Assembly: GCA_959347315.1 (NCBI GenBank)
Contig: OY365819.1
Location: 19,383,119 to 19,447,118 of the forward strand
DNA from: Bimastos eiseni
Taxonomy: Eukaryota; Annelida; Clitellata; Crassiclitellata; Lumbricidae
Direction of reading: 5' to 3'
DNA length: 64,000 nt
Shown here piece after piece: positions 22,251 through 49,900 of this stretch. Position 1 is the stretch's first letter, and each line of letters starts with the position of its first letter. The notes under the pieces were generated by a model. That model searched no databases, had not been told where the DNA came from, and saw only the letters and a program-made list of their open reading frames with translations. Made by a program: the position numbers and the translations under genes.

Positions 22251-24229
22251 TGCGACCGCAAGTTCTTTGCAGATGTCCAAAAACGGCACCAACCCTGACC
22301 CTAAACGGTCGCAACTCGCCGAATTTTATATGTGTTCGGCTGTAGAAGAAACATTTTCGAGATACTGATTGCGAATCAAAAGTGAAACATTTTCAGGAGA
22401 CACAGCTGAACATGTTTCACTTGATTCGATAGGTGCCAGCACGGTTTTGAACAAACCCACAAGATCGAATTCCTGCATTTGTATTGGCATACAGGCTAAA
22501 CGTCTCAGAGTCCAGCCTTGAGCGTTGCGAATTGTTAGCACGGCGCTATACAAAAAACTCATGACAGAATAATCAGCAAAATTGAATGTAAAACCCAGAC
22601 GCTTCCAATTTAACGTAAACAGCACATTTATGCGGCGCCATAATTACAAAGCGTGGAGCTTCGCGACGGAAACTTCCCGCCCTTCAACGAACGGCAAAAA
22701 TTACTGCATTTGAGGAAACGTTGTCCTGTTATAGCCTTGTATTGGCATACAGGCCGAACGCCTCAGAATTCAGCCTTGAGCGTTGCGAATTGTCAGCATG
22801 TCGATTGGCGCTATATAATTGATTCATCACAGATTAACCAACAAAACTCAATGTAACACCCAGACGCTTCCCATTTAACGTAGACAACACATTTATGCGG
22901 CGCCAAATATACAAAGCGTTTTAGCTTCGCGGCCGAAACTTCGCTCTCTCAACAGATGTCTAAAGACGGCACGAACCCTGACCATAAACGACGCTTAACT
23001 TTATCCTCACGATGCTGACCTGACCCTTTCCTTATGCGGGGTAACAATTACGCATGGAAAAATTAGTTCCGCGGCCGAAAATTCTTTGCAGATGTCTAAA
23101 GACGGCACTAACCCTGACCATAAACGACGCTTAACTTTATCCTCACGATGCGACCTGACCGTTTCCTTATGCGGGGTAACAATTACGCACGGAAAAATAA
23201 CTTCTGCGGCCGAAAGCTCTTTGCAGATGCCTAAAAGCGGCACCAACCCTGACACTAAACGACCCACACAACGCCTAATTGTACCGTCACGATGCTTAAC
23301 CTGACCCTTTCCGACTCTCACAACGAACATTAAATTTTTTGGTGTTTTCAACGGTGCGCAAGCGCCAAAGGTTGCGCCTGCGTAGAGGTCATGACTCGCG
23401 AAATGTTGTATCTGCTCGGCCGTAGAAGTAACATTTTCGAGAAAATGATGGGGCATCAAAAGTGAACCAATTTCAGTAGATACTGAAATATTTCACTTTG
23501 ATTCGATAGGTGGCAGCATGGTTTTGAAAAAGCCCACAAGATCGAATTACTGCATTTGAGGAAAGTAGATGTTTTCCTGTTATAGCCTTGTATTGGCATA
23601 CAGGGCGAATGCCCCAGAATCCAGTCTTGAGCGTTGCGAATTGTCAGCATGTCGATTGGCGCTATATAATTGATTCATCACAGATTAACCAACAAAACTC
23701 AATGTAATACCCAGACGCTTCCCATTTAACGTAGACAACACATTTATGCGGCGTCAAAATTACAAAGCGTTTTAGCTTCGCGGCCGAAACTTCGGCCTCT
23801 CAACGCATGGAAAATTAGTTCTGCGACCGAAAGTTCTTTGCAGATGTCTAAAGACGGAACTAACCCTGACCATAAACGACGCTTAACTTGATCCTCACGA
23901 TGCTTAACCTGACCCTTTCCTTATGCGGCGTTAACAATTACGCACGGAAAAATAACTTCTGCGGCCGAAAGTTCTTTGCAGATTTCTAAAGACGGAACTA
24001 ATCCTGACCATAAACGACGCTTATTTTGATCCTCACGATGCTTAACCTGACCCTTTCCTCATGCGGCGTAACAATTACGCACGGAAAAATAACTTCTGCG
24101 ACCGAAAGTTCTTTGTAGATGTCAAAAGACGGCACCAACCCTGACCATAAACGACGCTTAACTTGATCCTCACGACGCGTAACCTGACCCTTTCCTTTTT
24201 ACGGCGTAACAATTACGCACGGAAAAATA

Positions 24230-26760
24230 ACTTCTGCGGCCGAAAGTTCTTTGCAGATGCCTAAAAGCGGCACCAACCCCGACACTAAACCACTCACACA
24301 ACGCCTAATTGTACCGTCACGATGCTTAACCTGACCCTTTCCGACTCTCACAACGAACATTAAATTTTTTGGTGTTTTAAACTGTGCGCATGCGCCAAAG
24401 GTTGCGCGTGCGAAGAGGTCATGACTCGCGGAATGTTTTATCTGCTCGGCCGTAGAAGTAACATTTTCGAGAAAATGATGCGGCATCAAAAGTGAACCAA
24501 TTTCAGTAGATACTGAAATATTTCACTTTGATTCGATAGGTGGCAGCATGGTTTTGAAAAAGCCCACAAGATCGAATTACTGCATTGAGGAAACGTTGTC
24601 CTGTTATAGCCTTGTATTGGTATACAGGCCGAACGCCTCAGAATCCAGCCTTGAGCGTTGCGAATAGTCAGCATGTCGATTGGCGCTATATAATTGATTG
24701 ATCATAGATTAACCAACAAAATTCAATGTAACACCCAGACGCTTCCCATTTAACGTAGACAACCCATTTATGCGGCGCCAAAATTACAAAGCGTTTTAGC
24801 TTCGCGGCCGAAACTTCGACCTCTCAACGCACGGAAAAATTACTTCTGCGTGTCATACTTAGTTCCCCTATGGGTTGCTGGCTGCTCGGGGACGCCTTCC
24901 GAGGTTACAATGGTTAATCCCACTTCCGGCCCTACAGCATAGCCTACGGGTCATTTCCCTTGCAGTCGCCGACTACGTCTCAAGCGCGAAGTCAGGGCTT
25001 CTCGCCCATACACCCCCGTCGGCGCTATCTCAGCTCCTAGTATAGTGAGGGCCCCAGTTTGCACCACAGGATTACCTCGTACTGGGTTTGACATAATGTC
25101 CGTGACCTCGGGGCTGATGGTGGCGATCATCTGCTGAGCAGATGAAGCACCTGGGCTGGTATGGTCCCTACGAGCAGACTGATCTATTTTTGCTTCCATA
25201 GGGCTCCTCACTATGACCGCTTAATTATTTTAAAATCTAACAAATTTGTATGTTCAATAGTCAAACAATCTTTATTTACGGTAATTAATCCTCAGCTACC
25301 AGCTGCAGGTTTACATTTATTAATCACGATTATACAACAAACAAACGAATTTTATAATCTACCAAACATCAAACAGACCCCTAAAAACTGCACTAATTAT
25401 ATAGTTAAGTAATGAAAGATTTTGACCAAATTTCTTAGCTACTTTGTTCTCTGTTCTTCCTAGCACAGCGCTATAAAAATGTACTCCAGCCGAATGCCGT
25501 CAGTTATAATGCATTCGCGCTATCGCCAACTCTGGCCAAAAGTGAATCACATTTATTTTTGTGCACATTCGAAATTTTCAGACGACACTTGCACCACGCA
25601 AGTCGTAATACTTCCCTTATCAATTTCGCTAAGTTTTCTACACGGAACTAATCGCGAATATGACCTTTTAATGAACTTTTACCGATTCGCTAACGTCCAC
25701 CCTTCTAGAACTTTGACAATTTCAACATCATATAATGGCCGCTCACGCGTCACCTACGCAATAGAAAAATAGGTGGCGCCTCAAGCGATTACATCGAGAG
25801 CTTTAGCTGCAGGCCCGATTAGGCTCAGCAGCGAAAGCTCGAGGGAGATCGTTGCGCATGGGCATTTGCGCAACACTGCGACCGAAAGTTCTTTGCAGAT
25901 GTCTAAAGACGGCACTAACCCTGACCATAAACGACGCTTAACTTGACCCTAATGATGCTTAACCTGACCCTTTCCTTATGCGGCGTAACAATTACGCACG
26001 GAAAAATAACTTCTGCGACCGACAGTTCTTTGCAGATGTCTAAAGACGGCACTAACCCTGACCATAAACGACGCTTAACTTGATCCTCACGATGCTTAAC
26101 CTGACCCTTTCCTAATGCGGCGTTACAATTACGCACGGAAAAATAACTACTACGGCCGAAAGTTCTTTGCAGATGTCCAAAAACGGCACCAACCCTGACC
26201 CTAAACGGTCGCAACTCGCCGAATTTTATGTGTCCGGCTGTAGAAGAAACATTTTCGAGATACTGATCGTTAATCAAAAGTGAAACATTTTCAGTAGACA
26301 CAGCTGAAAATATATCACTTGATTCGATAGGTGGCAACACGGTTTTGAACAAGCCCACAAGATCGAATTCCTGCATTTGTATTGGCATACAGGCCAAACG
26401 CCAACTCTGGCCAAAAGTTAATCATATTTATTTTTGTGCACATTCGAAGTTTTCAGACGACACTTACACCACGCAAGTCGTAATACTTCCCTTATCAATT
26501 TCGCTAAGTTTTCTACACGGGAACTAATCGCGAATATGACTTTTTAATGAACTTTTACCGACTTGCTAACTTCCACCCTTTTAGAACTTCGACAACTTCA
26601 ACACCACAAAATGGCCGCTCAGGCGTCAGTTGCGTCACCTACGCAATAGAAAAATAGGTGGCGCCTCAAGCGACTACATCGGGAGCTTTAGCGGCGGGCC
26701 CCATAAGGCTCAGCAGCGAAAGCTCGAGGGAGACCGTTGCGCAGGGGCATTTGCGCAACA
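24230..26760. repeat. 2.5-kb duplicated segment, copy 2
   Basis: Partner of 19730-22250. Similarity ends at 'catttgcgcaaca' (26748-26760), where unique sequence begins. The intervening 22250-24230 consists of further shuffled monomers of the same families. Confidence 0.75.
24951..25211 (-). other. Repeat-borne open frame with premature stop
   Basis: Nearly the same as 20339-20710 but cut to 86 codons, because TGG (in GKWPV) is TGA here. The remaining downstream sequence is still present and similar, so this is a nonsense change rather than a boundary. Confidence 0.4.
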
Positions 26761-40169
<13,409 letters not shown>

Positions 40170-41660
40170 GACTTTTTAAGATCAGTTAAGTCCGGTTTTA
40201 AGTGTTTGCGTGAGTGAGATTTATGCTGTGAAGTTTTCAGTCTGTAAATTGGTCCGACAGTTCACGTTCTGGGCGAGTGTTGATATGTTTCGTTATTTGC
40301 CATTTCATGGTTGAATAGATTGAGCAGTTTCACAGTAGGGTAGCCTCTTGAAGTGCGTGATGAGGGCCAGGTCATTAAATCTTTCTGGTAATCGAGTTTG
40401 TGTTAGGCTTGTGTAAACAAGATGAAAGTTGATTTCTACATTGGACTTAGACTGTACAGGGTTTGGTTTGGATCATTTTCAACTGGGTTAATTATTTCTT
40501 TGGTCTGTCCATTTTTAGGTAGAGGTTCATCAAAATAGGAAAAATTATGTTGCAGTTGTTGATGGTTGGTTTGACAACTGCAATTTAGTCTATAGACTAC
40601 AGTATTTATCTCGGTTATTGTGATAATAGTTTGGTCACATGCCGTCATTTGTCAAAGACGGGGAGAGACTAGGGTACAAGCAGGCTTCAATGAATGAGGC
40701 ATTTTGGAAATACTTAGGTTTTGCACTGTACCAGGATGATGTAAGAGTGGAGAGAAGCAGGCAGCAATATCATAACCTCAAGCGTACACTGGGAAAGCCA
40801 TGCACCCAGTGAATTTTTTTTTATTCTATACCAATACTAATACCCTAAGTGTTAAGCAATCGTACTGTTGTGAGGTTATCCGTTAAAATTTGAAACTGTT
40901 AATTCATCGCAACGATTGCTGATATTCATTGTCGTGATCAGCTACATCCTCGTACAACAATTACTGCTAGTTTAGTAGTTGCGGCAAAATGATTGCACCC
41001 TGTGCAACTGATGATCAACAGCCAAAGATGTGGAAGCTGATGGGTTTGAAGATAAAGAACATCATATGCAGTAATGCTATTGGATAGAATGTGTTTATGT
41101 TGTTAATATCTTCAGCACTGTGTTGACGCATTTCAGTGCTTCTGATCGTCCTTGGTGCTGCTTTCAATTCTGACTTTCAGGGTGAATGCATCAATATTAA
41201 ATGCAGAGCCATCCATCATTCAGTTTCCTATAAAGCATCGGTTGCTTTGGTTTAGTTTACACTGACTTACATATGTTAATTCCCTCTGTGTTTCATGCTA
41301 TGCATTCACTGCAAAGTGTTGAGTCTTGGCTCCTTATGCCATATCATTGCTGCTGCCACATGTGTTATACGCATGACTTGTTCGATGAGATTATACAGAA
41401 GCACCTTCGAGAGGTTCGCACAAGGTGCTATATAAATAACTAGATACATAAATACATACAAACTAGTGCATTGTGCAAAGTACTCATCAACGTGACGTCT
41501 GCTGGAAAACAGAAATTAGCAGTTTGTAACAGGCATTATTTGACGTTTAAATTGATGATTTAGTGTCACTCTTATACCATATATCTACTTGTTTGGTTAC
41601 TCTTGTCATGTTTGTGCCCTGAACCTTTAGACTACTGTTGAGAGAGAGTCGTATAATAAA
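40170..41660 (+). other. FOXK 3' UTR region
   Basis: No further open exon. The first AATAAA I noticed after the stop is at 41655-41660, with another at 42372-42377. Either could be the polyadenylation signal, but the true end is not known from sequence alone. A CR1/L2-like tail lies at 41390-41460. Confidence 0.35.
41390..41460 (+). mobile_element. CR1/L2-like 3' tail
   Basis: 'gcaaggtgctatataaat'-type end followed by an ATACATAA-like simple tail. It belongs to the same tail family as 41745-41830 and 52600-52685. Confidence 0.5.
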
Positions 41661-41744
41661 TAGACTAACAATTACTTTAGACTTCACATACCGTCTAATG
41701 CCTAGGGTCCACTCAGATGTGTTTTATAGTAGTCTAAAGACTGT

Positions 41745-41830
41745 TTTGTTAGGCCGGGATTGAGTTGGGAGCGCTCCTGAGTAGTAACCTTGAAGGGATG
41801 CTATATAAATTCACTAATGAATGAATAAGT
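41745..41830 (+). mobile_element. CR1/L2-like 3' tail
   Basis: Reads 'gagttgggagcgctcctgag' ... 'gatgctatataaattcac' then (AATG)n. It closely matches 52600-52685. Confidence 0.6.
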
Positions 41831-43962
41831 ACCATACACAATAAAGAGGCAAGTGATAGAAGTGTGTAATCACAATACGGGTCGTCGAGTATGTCTGAAC
41901 ATTTGCCAAGGGCCTTTTAAAATTGTGTAGAGATTCTGTTATGACATGCCGGCTCTGCATGAAAAAATGCATGGTGCTGATGCTCGCATCTGTGTCAACA
42001 GTCATCGGCGAGAAAAAAATATTTTGAGCATGACATTGTCTATTTGGCATGCCGAGTTTCTGAGATGGTTTTTTTATGGCCATAGGCAAGCTCCTTGATG
42101 TCTGACGTTATTACTAAATGTCATGTCCTTATAAACTGGTGAAATATAAAATGAAGGGAAAATATTACTACTCTTTTGATACTGGTTGTTTTTGATGTCT
42201 AAGATTGTTCAAGCTTTGATACCCACAATCAGATTATTAGTAGTTACGCTGTTGTTTTAGTTTTGTACTGTTGGCTGTTTCAAAGAACTAATCTTTGGTA
42301 AGTTTTGTGTTTCACCTTGTCACCTTGTGCTGTCAGTTCTTGGAACTTTAGCGATCGCTGCTACGAAAGCAAATAAACATGTCAACCATTACTGTATAGA
42401 AACCAGCTGATCAACAGGTTTCAACTTTCAGTATGACTACTACAACACTTGTCGTAGTTTTGAATGTAACTTGAATGATGATTGTGTGAAACTTGCTGAA
42501 GTGCACAACGTGCATGTAACTGCTTTACTAAATAACTAGGATCGGTGATGATTGCTTCAAACTTGTACCAGTGTTGGTTTTCTAAGGGGGTATTCTACAA
42601 TGCAAATGCTCCTGCTAATATCTGGCTGTATCTTCTTGTTTGTATATTGGTATGTATGTATGTACGAATGCATGTTTATGGAAATTTGCAGAGCACAATT
42701 TTGCGAACCTTAGACTTTGTGCATTAGTGACTCAAGGGGCAAATGTACTAAGGCATTTGGAAGTCACTTGGTTTGAGAACAATCTATTTTTGTTTTGTAA
42801 TGGTGAGCATGTGACTGCAGTTGTCAGAGGTCTAAAGTCAAGGCAGAGAATCTGAGGCATGTTTGTCTCATACAGACTCTTATATTATAAGATGTGGAAT
42901 TTTTATTAGTTTCATGCAGTATTACACGTCCTGCATTGTGCTGGTAAATTGTTACTTATGTGTATATAGTATACTGATTTTATGACCAGCCTTATTTCTC
43001 TACGAGAGGCAAGAATGTAGATACAGAGCTCAAGTTTTGGGTGAGGTAATGATGACTCTGAGATGCCAGGAGTAAGGAAAGCACATAAACATGTCGACCA
43101 TTTGTATTCTGTACTGATACAAGTACCTGGATGTCAAGTACTTAGGGCTGAACTCAAGTACATAGTAACAATGGTGGACTGATCGTGCACCTTGGAAAAA
43201 TGGATGGCCCTTTAGAAAGTGGTGAAGATGTCTGTGCTTATAATTGTTAAAGAGGATCTAGTGATTTTGTGTCCTTGTATCCTTTTCCTGTATCGTGGCA
43301 CAACAGGAGTGTATGTATAGTTCTAAGAACCTCTCCCAGATTACAGAACTTAACTTATTGATCAAATGAAGTGCATCATAAATGAGCTGAAAGAGTGAAC
43401 TGTTATCCTTTCTGATATGCTTTTGTATACAATGCACTTTCACAAGGGTAAAGTGGTCTCAAGTCAGGAACGGTTGCATACGGTGCCATGGGGACAAGTC
43501 CATTTGGTGATTGATCAGAGATGACTCTAATGTTTCAACCGATATGATACATGCGGTTTAAGAATTACTGACTAGATTGTTTTCATGGTCACTTCTGTTG
43601 ATGTAACTGGTTTTATTGAATATTATTTCAGTTTGTAGTGAGGATACTACTAGTGCTTGAATGTTAATGAGACCCATCTACATGTCTACTAGTGCATGGT
43701 CATTTGTCACAAAGGCTTCGACTACACTAATCGGGAGTTACTTTTAAATTGCTCAACTTGTAGGCCAAATTGGTTGCCCTTTAATACAATGCTGAAGTCT
43801 TAAAATGTAATCAATTTTAAGGTTGTGGCACAAACAGTTTTAAGTTTACTTGACTTTAAAGGACTAACTTTTAAAAGTTTTTCATATCATTAAATTTGTA
43901 CTGTCCTTTGTTAGTTCATTTTTAAGTTTTAAGCTTGTTTCTTCCATATAAGAACAGCCTTG
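41831..43962. other. Intergenic, nothing recognised
   Basis: Unique AT-rich DNA with a short GTAT repeat near 42650. Small open frames (41814-42089 minus, 42545-42855 plus) show no domain. No gene is supported. Confidence 0.45.
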
Positions 43963-46900
43963 GTCAATCCAAAGACAATGCAGAAATAACTTAGTAGATC
44001 CAGATACAACGCTGAAAGATAGGATCTAGTCGATTCAAAGACAATGCAGAAAGAATTTAGTTCATCATGATACAATGCAGAAAGATAGGATCTAGTCGAT
44101 TCAAAGACAATGCAGAAAGAATTTAGTTCATCATGATACAATGCAGAAAGAATTTAGTTCATCATGATACAATGCAGAAAGAATTTAGTTCATCATGATA
44201 CAATGCAGTAAGATAGGATCTAGTCGATTCAAAGACAATGCAGAAAGAATTTAGTTCATCATGATACAATGCAGAAAGAATCTAGTTCATCATGATACAA
44301 TGCAGAAAGAATTTAGTTCATCATGATACAATGCAGAAAGAATTTAGTTCATCATGATACAATGCAGAAAGAATTTAGTTCATCATGATACAATGCAGAA
44401 AGAATTTAGTTCATCATGATACAATGCAGAAAGATAGGATCTAGTCGATTCAAAGACAATGCAGAAAGAATTTAGTTCATCATGATACAATGCAGAAAGA
44501 ATCTAGTTCATCATGATACAATGCAGAAAGAATTTAGTTCATCATGATACAATGCAGAAAGAATCTAGTTCATCATGATACAATGCAGAAAGAATTTAGT
44601 TCATCATGATACAATGCAGAAAGAATTTAGTTCATCATGATACAATGCAGAAAGAATTTAGTTCATCATGATACAATGCAGAAAGAATTTAGTTCATCAT
44701 GATACAATGCAGAAAGAATTTAGTTCATCATGATACAATGCAGAAAGATAGGATCTAGTCGATTCAAAGACAATGCAGAAAGAATTTAGTTCATCATGAT
44801 ACAATGCAGAAAGAATCTAGTTCATCATGATACAATGCAGAAAGAATTTAGTTCATCATGATACAATGCAGAAAGAATTTAGTTCATCATGATACAATGC
44901 AGAAAGAATTTAGTTCATCATGATACAATGCAGAAAGATAGGATCTAGTCGATTCAAAGACAATGCAGAAAGAATTTAGTTCATCATGATACAATGCAGA
45001 AAGAATTTAGTTCATCATGATACAATGCAGAAAGAATTTAGTTCATCATGATACAATGCAGAAAGAATTTAGTTCATCATGATACAATGCAGAAAGAATT
45101 TAGTTCATCATGATACAATGCAGAAAGAATTTAGTTCATCATGATACAATGCAGAAAGATAGGATCTAGTCGATTCAAAGACAATGCAGAAAGAATTTAG
45201 TTCATCATGATACAATGCAGAAAGAATCTAGTTCATCATGATACAATGCAGAAAGAATTTAGTTCATCATGATACAATGCAGAAAGAATTTAGTTCATCA
45301 TGATACAATGCAGAAAGAATTTAGTTCATCATGATACAATGCAGAAAGATAGGATCTAGTCGATTCAAAGACAATGCAGAAAGAATTTAGTTCATCATGA
45401 TACAATGCAGAAAGAATCTAGTTCATCATGATACAATGCAGAAAGAATTTAGTTCATCATGATACAATGCAGAAAGAATTTAGTTCATCATGATACAATG
45501 CAGAAAGAATTTAGTTCATCATGATACAATGCAGAAAGAATTTAGTTCATCATGATACAATGCAGAAAGAATTTAGTTCATCATGATACAATGCAGAAAG
45601 ATAGGATCTAGTCGATTCAAAGACAATGCAGAAAGAATTTAGTTCATCATGATACAATGCAGAAAGAATTTAGTTCATCATGATACAATGCAGAAAGAAT
45701 TTAGTTCATCATGATACAATGCAGAAAGAATTTAGTTCATCATGATACAATGCAGAAAGATAGGATCTAGTCGATTCAAAGACAATGCAGAAAGAATTTA
45801 GTTCATCATGATACAATGCAGAAAGAATTTAGTTCATCATGATACAATGCAGAAAGAATTTAGTTCATCATGATACAATGCAGAAAGATAGGATCTAGTC
45901 GATTCAAAGACAATGCAGAAAGAATTTAGTTCATCATGATACAATGCAGAAAGAATCTAGTTCATCATGATACAATGCAGAAAGAATTTAGTTCATCATG
46001 ATACAATGCAGAAAGAATTTAGTTCATCATGATACAATGCAGAAAGAATTTAGTTCATCATGATACAATGCAGAAAGAATTTAGTTCATCATGATACAAT
46101 GCAGAAAGAATTTAGTTCATCATGATACAATGCAGAAAGATAGGATCTAGTCGATTCAAAGACAATGCAGAAAGAATTTAGTTCATCATGATACAATGCA
46201 GAAAGAATTTAGTTCATCATGATACAATGCAGAAAGAATTTAGTTCATCATGATACAATGCAGAAAGATAGGATCTAGTCGATTCAAAGACAATGCAGAA
46301 AGAATTTAGTTCATCATGATACAATGCAGAAAGAATCTAGTTCATCATGATACAATGCAGAAAGAATTTAGTTCATCATGATACAATGCAGAAAGAATTT
46401 AGTTCATCATGATACAATGCAGAAAGAATTTAGTTCATCATGATACAATGCAGAAAGAATTTAGTTCATCATGATACAATGCAGAAAGAATTTAGTTCAT
46501 CATGATACAATGCAGAAAGATAGGATCTAGTCGATTCAAAGACAATGCAGAAAGAATTTAGTTCATCATGATACAATGCAGAAAGAATTTAGTTCATCAT
46601 GATACAATGCAGAAAGAATTTAGTTCATCATGATACAATGCAGAAAGAATTTAGTTCATCATGATACAATGCAGAAAGAATTTAGTTCATCATGATACAA
46701 TGCAGAAAGATAGGATCTAGTCGATTCAAAGACAATGCAGAAAGAATTTAGTTCATCATGATACAATGCAGAAAGAATCTAGTTCATCATGATACAATGC
46801 AGAAAGAATTTAGTTCATCATGATACAATGCAGAAAGAATTTAGTTCATCATGATACAATGCAGAAAGAATTTAGTTCATCATGATACAATGCAGAAAGA

Positions 46901-49900
46901 ATTTAGTTCATCATGATACAATGCAGAAAGAATTTAGTTCATCATGATACAATGCAGAAAGATAGGATCTAGTCGATTCAAAGACAATGCAGAAAGAATT
47001 TAGTTCATCATGATACAATGCAGAAAGAATTTAGTTCATCATGATACAATGCAGAAAGAATTTAGTTCATCATGATACAATGCAGAAAGATAGGATCTAG
47101 TCGATTCAAAGACAATGCAGAAAGAATTTAGTTCATCATGATACAATGCAGAAAGAATCTAGTTCATCATGATACAATGCAGAAAGAATTTAGTTCATCA
47201 TGATACAATGCAGAAAGAATTTAGTTCATCATGATACAATGCAGAAAGAATTTAGTTCATCATGATACAATGCAGAAAGAATTTAGTTCATCATGATACA
47301 ATGCAGAAAGAATTTAGTTCATCATGATACAATGCAGAAAGATAGGATCTAGTCGATTCAAAGACAATGCAGAAAGAATTTAGTTCATCATGATACAATG
47401 CAGAAAGAATTTAGTTCATCATGATACAATGCAGAAAGAATTTAGTTCATCATGATACAATGCAGAAAGAATTTAGTTCATCATGATACAATGCAGAAAG
47501 AATTTAGTTCATCATGATACAATGCAGAAAGATAGGATCTAGTCGATTCAAAGACAATGCAGAAAGAATTTAGTTCATCATGATACAATGCAGAAAGAAT
47601 CTAGTTCATCATGATACAATGCAGAAAGAATTTAGTTCATCATGATACAATGCAGAAAGAATTTAGTTCATCATGATACAATGCAGAAAGAATTTAGTTC
47701 ATCATGATACAATGCAGAAAGAATTTAGTTCATCATGATACAATGCAGAAAGAATTTAGTTCATCATGATACAATGCAGAAAGATAGGATCTAGTCGATT
47801 CAAAGACAATGCAGAAAGAATTTAGTTCATCATGATACAATGCAGAAAGAATTTAGTTCATCATGATACAATGCAGAAAGAATTTAGTTCATAATGATAC
47901 AATGCAGAAAGAATTTAGTTCATCATGATACAATGCAGAAAGATAGGATCTAGTCGATTCAAAGACAATGCAGAAAGAATTTAGTTCATCATGATACAAT
48001 GCAGAAAGAATTTAGTTCATCATGATACAATGCAGAAAGAATTTAGTTCATCATGATACAATGCAGAAAGATAGGATCTAGTCGATTCAAAGACAATGCA
48101 GAAAGAATTTAGTTCATCATGATACAATGCAGAAAGAATCTAGTTCATCATGATACAATGCAGAAAGAATTTAGTTCATCATGATACAATGCAGAAAGAA
48201 TTTAGTTCATCATGATACAATGCAGAAAGAATTTAGTTCATCATGATACAATGCAGAAAGAATTTAGTTCATCATGATACAATGCAGAAAGAATTTAGTT
48301 CATCATGATACAATGCAGAAAGATAGGATCTAGTCGATTCAAAGACAATGCAGAAAGAATTTAGTTCATCATGATACAATGCAGAAAGAATTTAGTTCAT
48401 CATGATACAATGCAGAAAGAATTTAGTTCATCATGATACAATGCAGAAAGATAGGATCTAGTCGATTCAAAGACAATGCAGAAAGAATTTAGTTCATCAT
48501 GATACAATGCAGAAAGAATCTAGTTCATCATGATACAATGCAGAAAGAATTTAGTTCATCATGATACAATGCAGAAAGAATTTAGTTCATCATGATACAA
48601 TGCAGAAAGAATTTAGTTCATCATGATACAATGCAGAAAGAATTTAGTTCATCATGATACAATGCAGAAAGAATTTAGTTCATCATGATACAATGCAGAA
48701 AGATAGGATCTAGTCGATTCAAAGACAATGCAGAAAGAATTTAGTTCATCATGATACAATGCAGAAAGAATTTAGTTCATCATGATACAATGCAGAAAGA
48801 ATTTAGTTCATCATGATACAATGCAGAAAGAATTTAGTTCATCATGATACAATGCAGAAAGAATTTAGTTCATCATGATACAATGCAGAAAGAATTTAGT
48901 TCATCATGATACAATGCAGAAAGATAGGATCTAGTCGATTCAAAGACAATGCAGAAAGAATTTAGTTCATCATGATACAATGCAGAAAGAATTTAGTTCA
49001 TCATGATACAATGCAGAAAGAATTTAGTTCATCATGATACAATGCAGAAAGAATTTAGTTCATCATGATACAATGCAGAAAGAATTTAGTTCATCATGAT
49101 ACAATGCAGAAAGAATTTAGTTCATCATGATACAATGCAGAAAGAATTTAGTTCATCATGATACAATGCAGAAAGAATTTAGTTCATCATGATACAATGC
49201 AGAAAGATAGGATCTAGTCGATTCAAAGACAATGCAGAAAGAATTTAGTTCATCATGATACAATGCAGAAAGAATCTAGTTCATCATGATACAATGCAGA
49301 AAGAATTTAGTTCATCATGATACAATGCAGAAAGAATTTAGTTCATCATGATACAATGCAGAAAGAATTTAGTTCATCATGATACAATGCAGAAAGATAG
49401 GATCTAGTCGATTCAAAGACAATGCAGAAAGAATTTAGTTCATCATGATACAATGCAGAAAGAATCTAGTTCATCATGATACAATGCAGAAAGAATTTAG
49501 TTCATCATGATACAATGCAGAAAGAATCTAGTTCATCATGATACAATGCAGAAAGAATTTAGTTCATCATGATACAATGCAGAAAGAATTTAGTTCATCA
49601 TGATACAATGCAGAAAGAATTTAGTTCATCATGATACAATGCAGAAAGATAGGATCTAGTCGATTCAAAGACAATGCAGAAAGAATTTAGTTCATCATGA
49701 TACAATGCAGAAAGAATCTAGTTCATCATGATACAATGCAGAAAGAATTTAGTTCATCATGATACAATGCAGAAAGAATTTAGTTCATCATGATACAATG
49801 CAGAAAGAATCTAGTTCATCATGATACAATGCAGAAAGAATTTAGTTCATCATGATACAATGCAGAAAGAATCTAGTTCATCATGATACAATGCAGAAAG

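Larger units (their letters stand above)
18480..26760. repeat. Large mosaic repeat block
   Basis: Almost the whole block is built from a small set of modules in direct orientation. These include ~135-bp monomers around 'ccgaaagttctttgcagat', a 'cagacgcttcccatttaacg' module, a 'ttcgataggtggcagcatgg' module, a 'tggccaaaagttaatcac' module and a longer module with an open frame. Monomers of 132-139 bp are in tandem at 21480-21720, 23030-23230 and 23820-24240. Segments 19730-22250 and 24230-26760 are near-identical at a 4.5-kb offset. No gene is embedded; the open frames are by-products of the repeat. Confidence 0.85.

Noticed and set aside
21414..26397. 160-codon frames at 21414-21896 and 25915-26397 as real genes
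   Set aside because: They run across short repeat monomers that occur in many other copies where the frame is broken; the identity of the two reflects duplication of DNA.
43929..44141. Minus frame with repeated FCIVFESTRSYLSALYHDEL
   Set aside because: Product of the edge of the 31/35-bp minisatellite; the unit lengths break the frame elsewhere.
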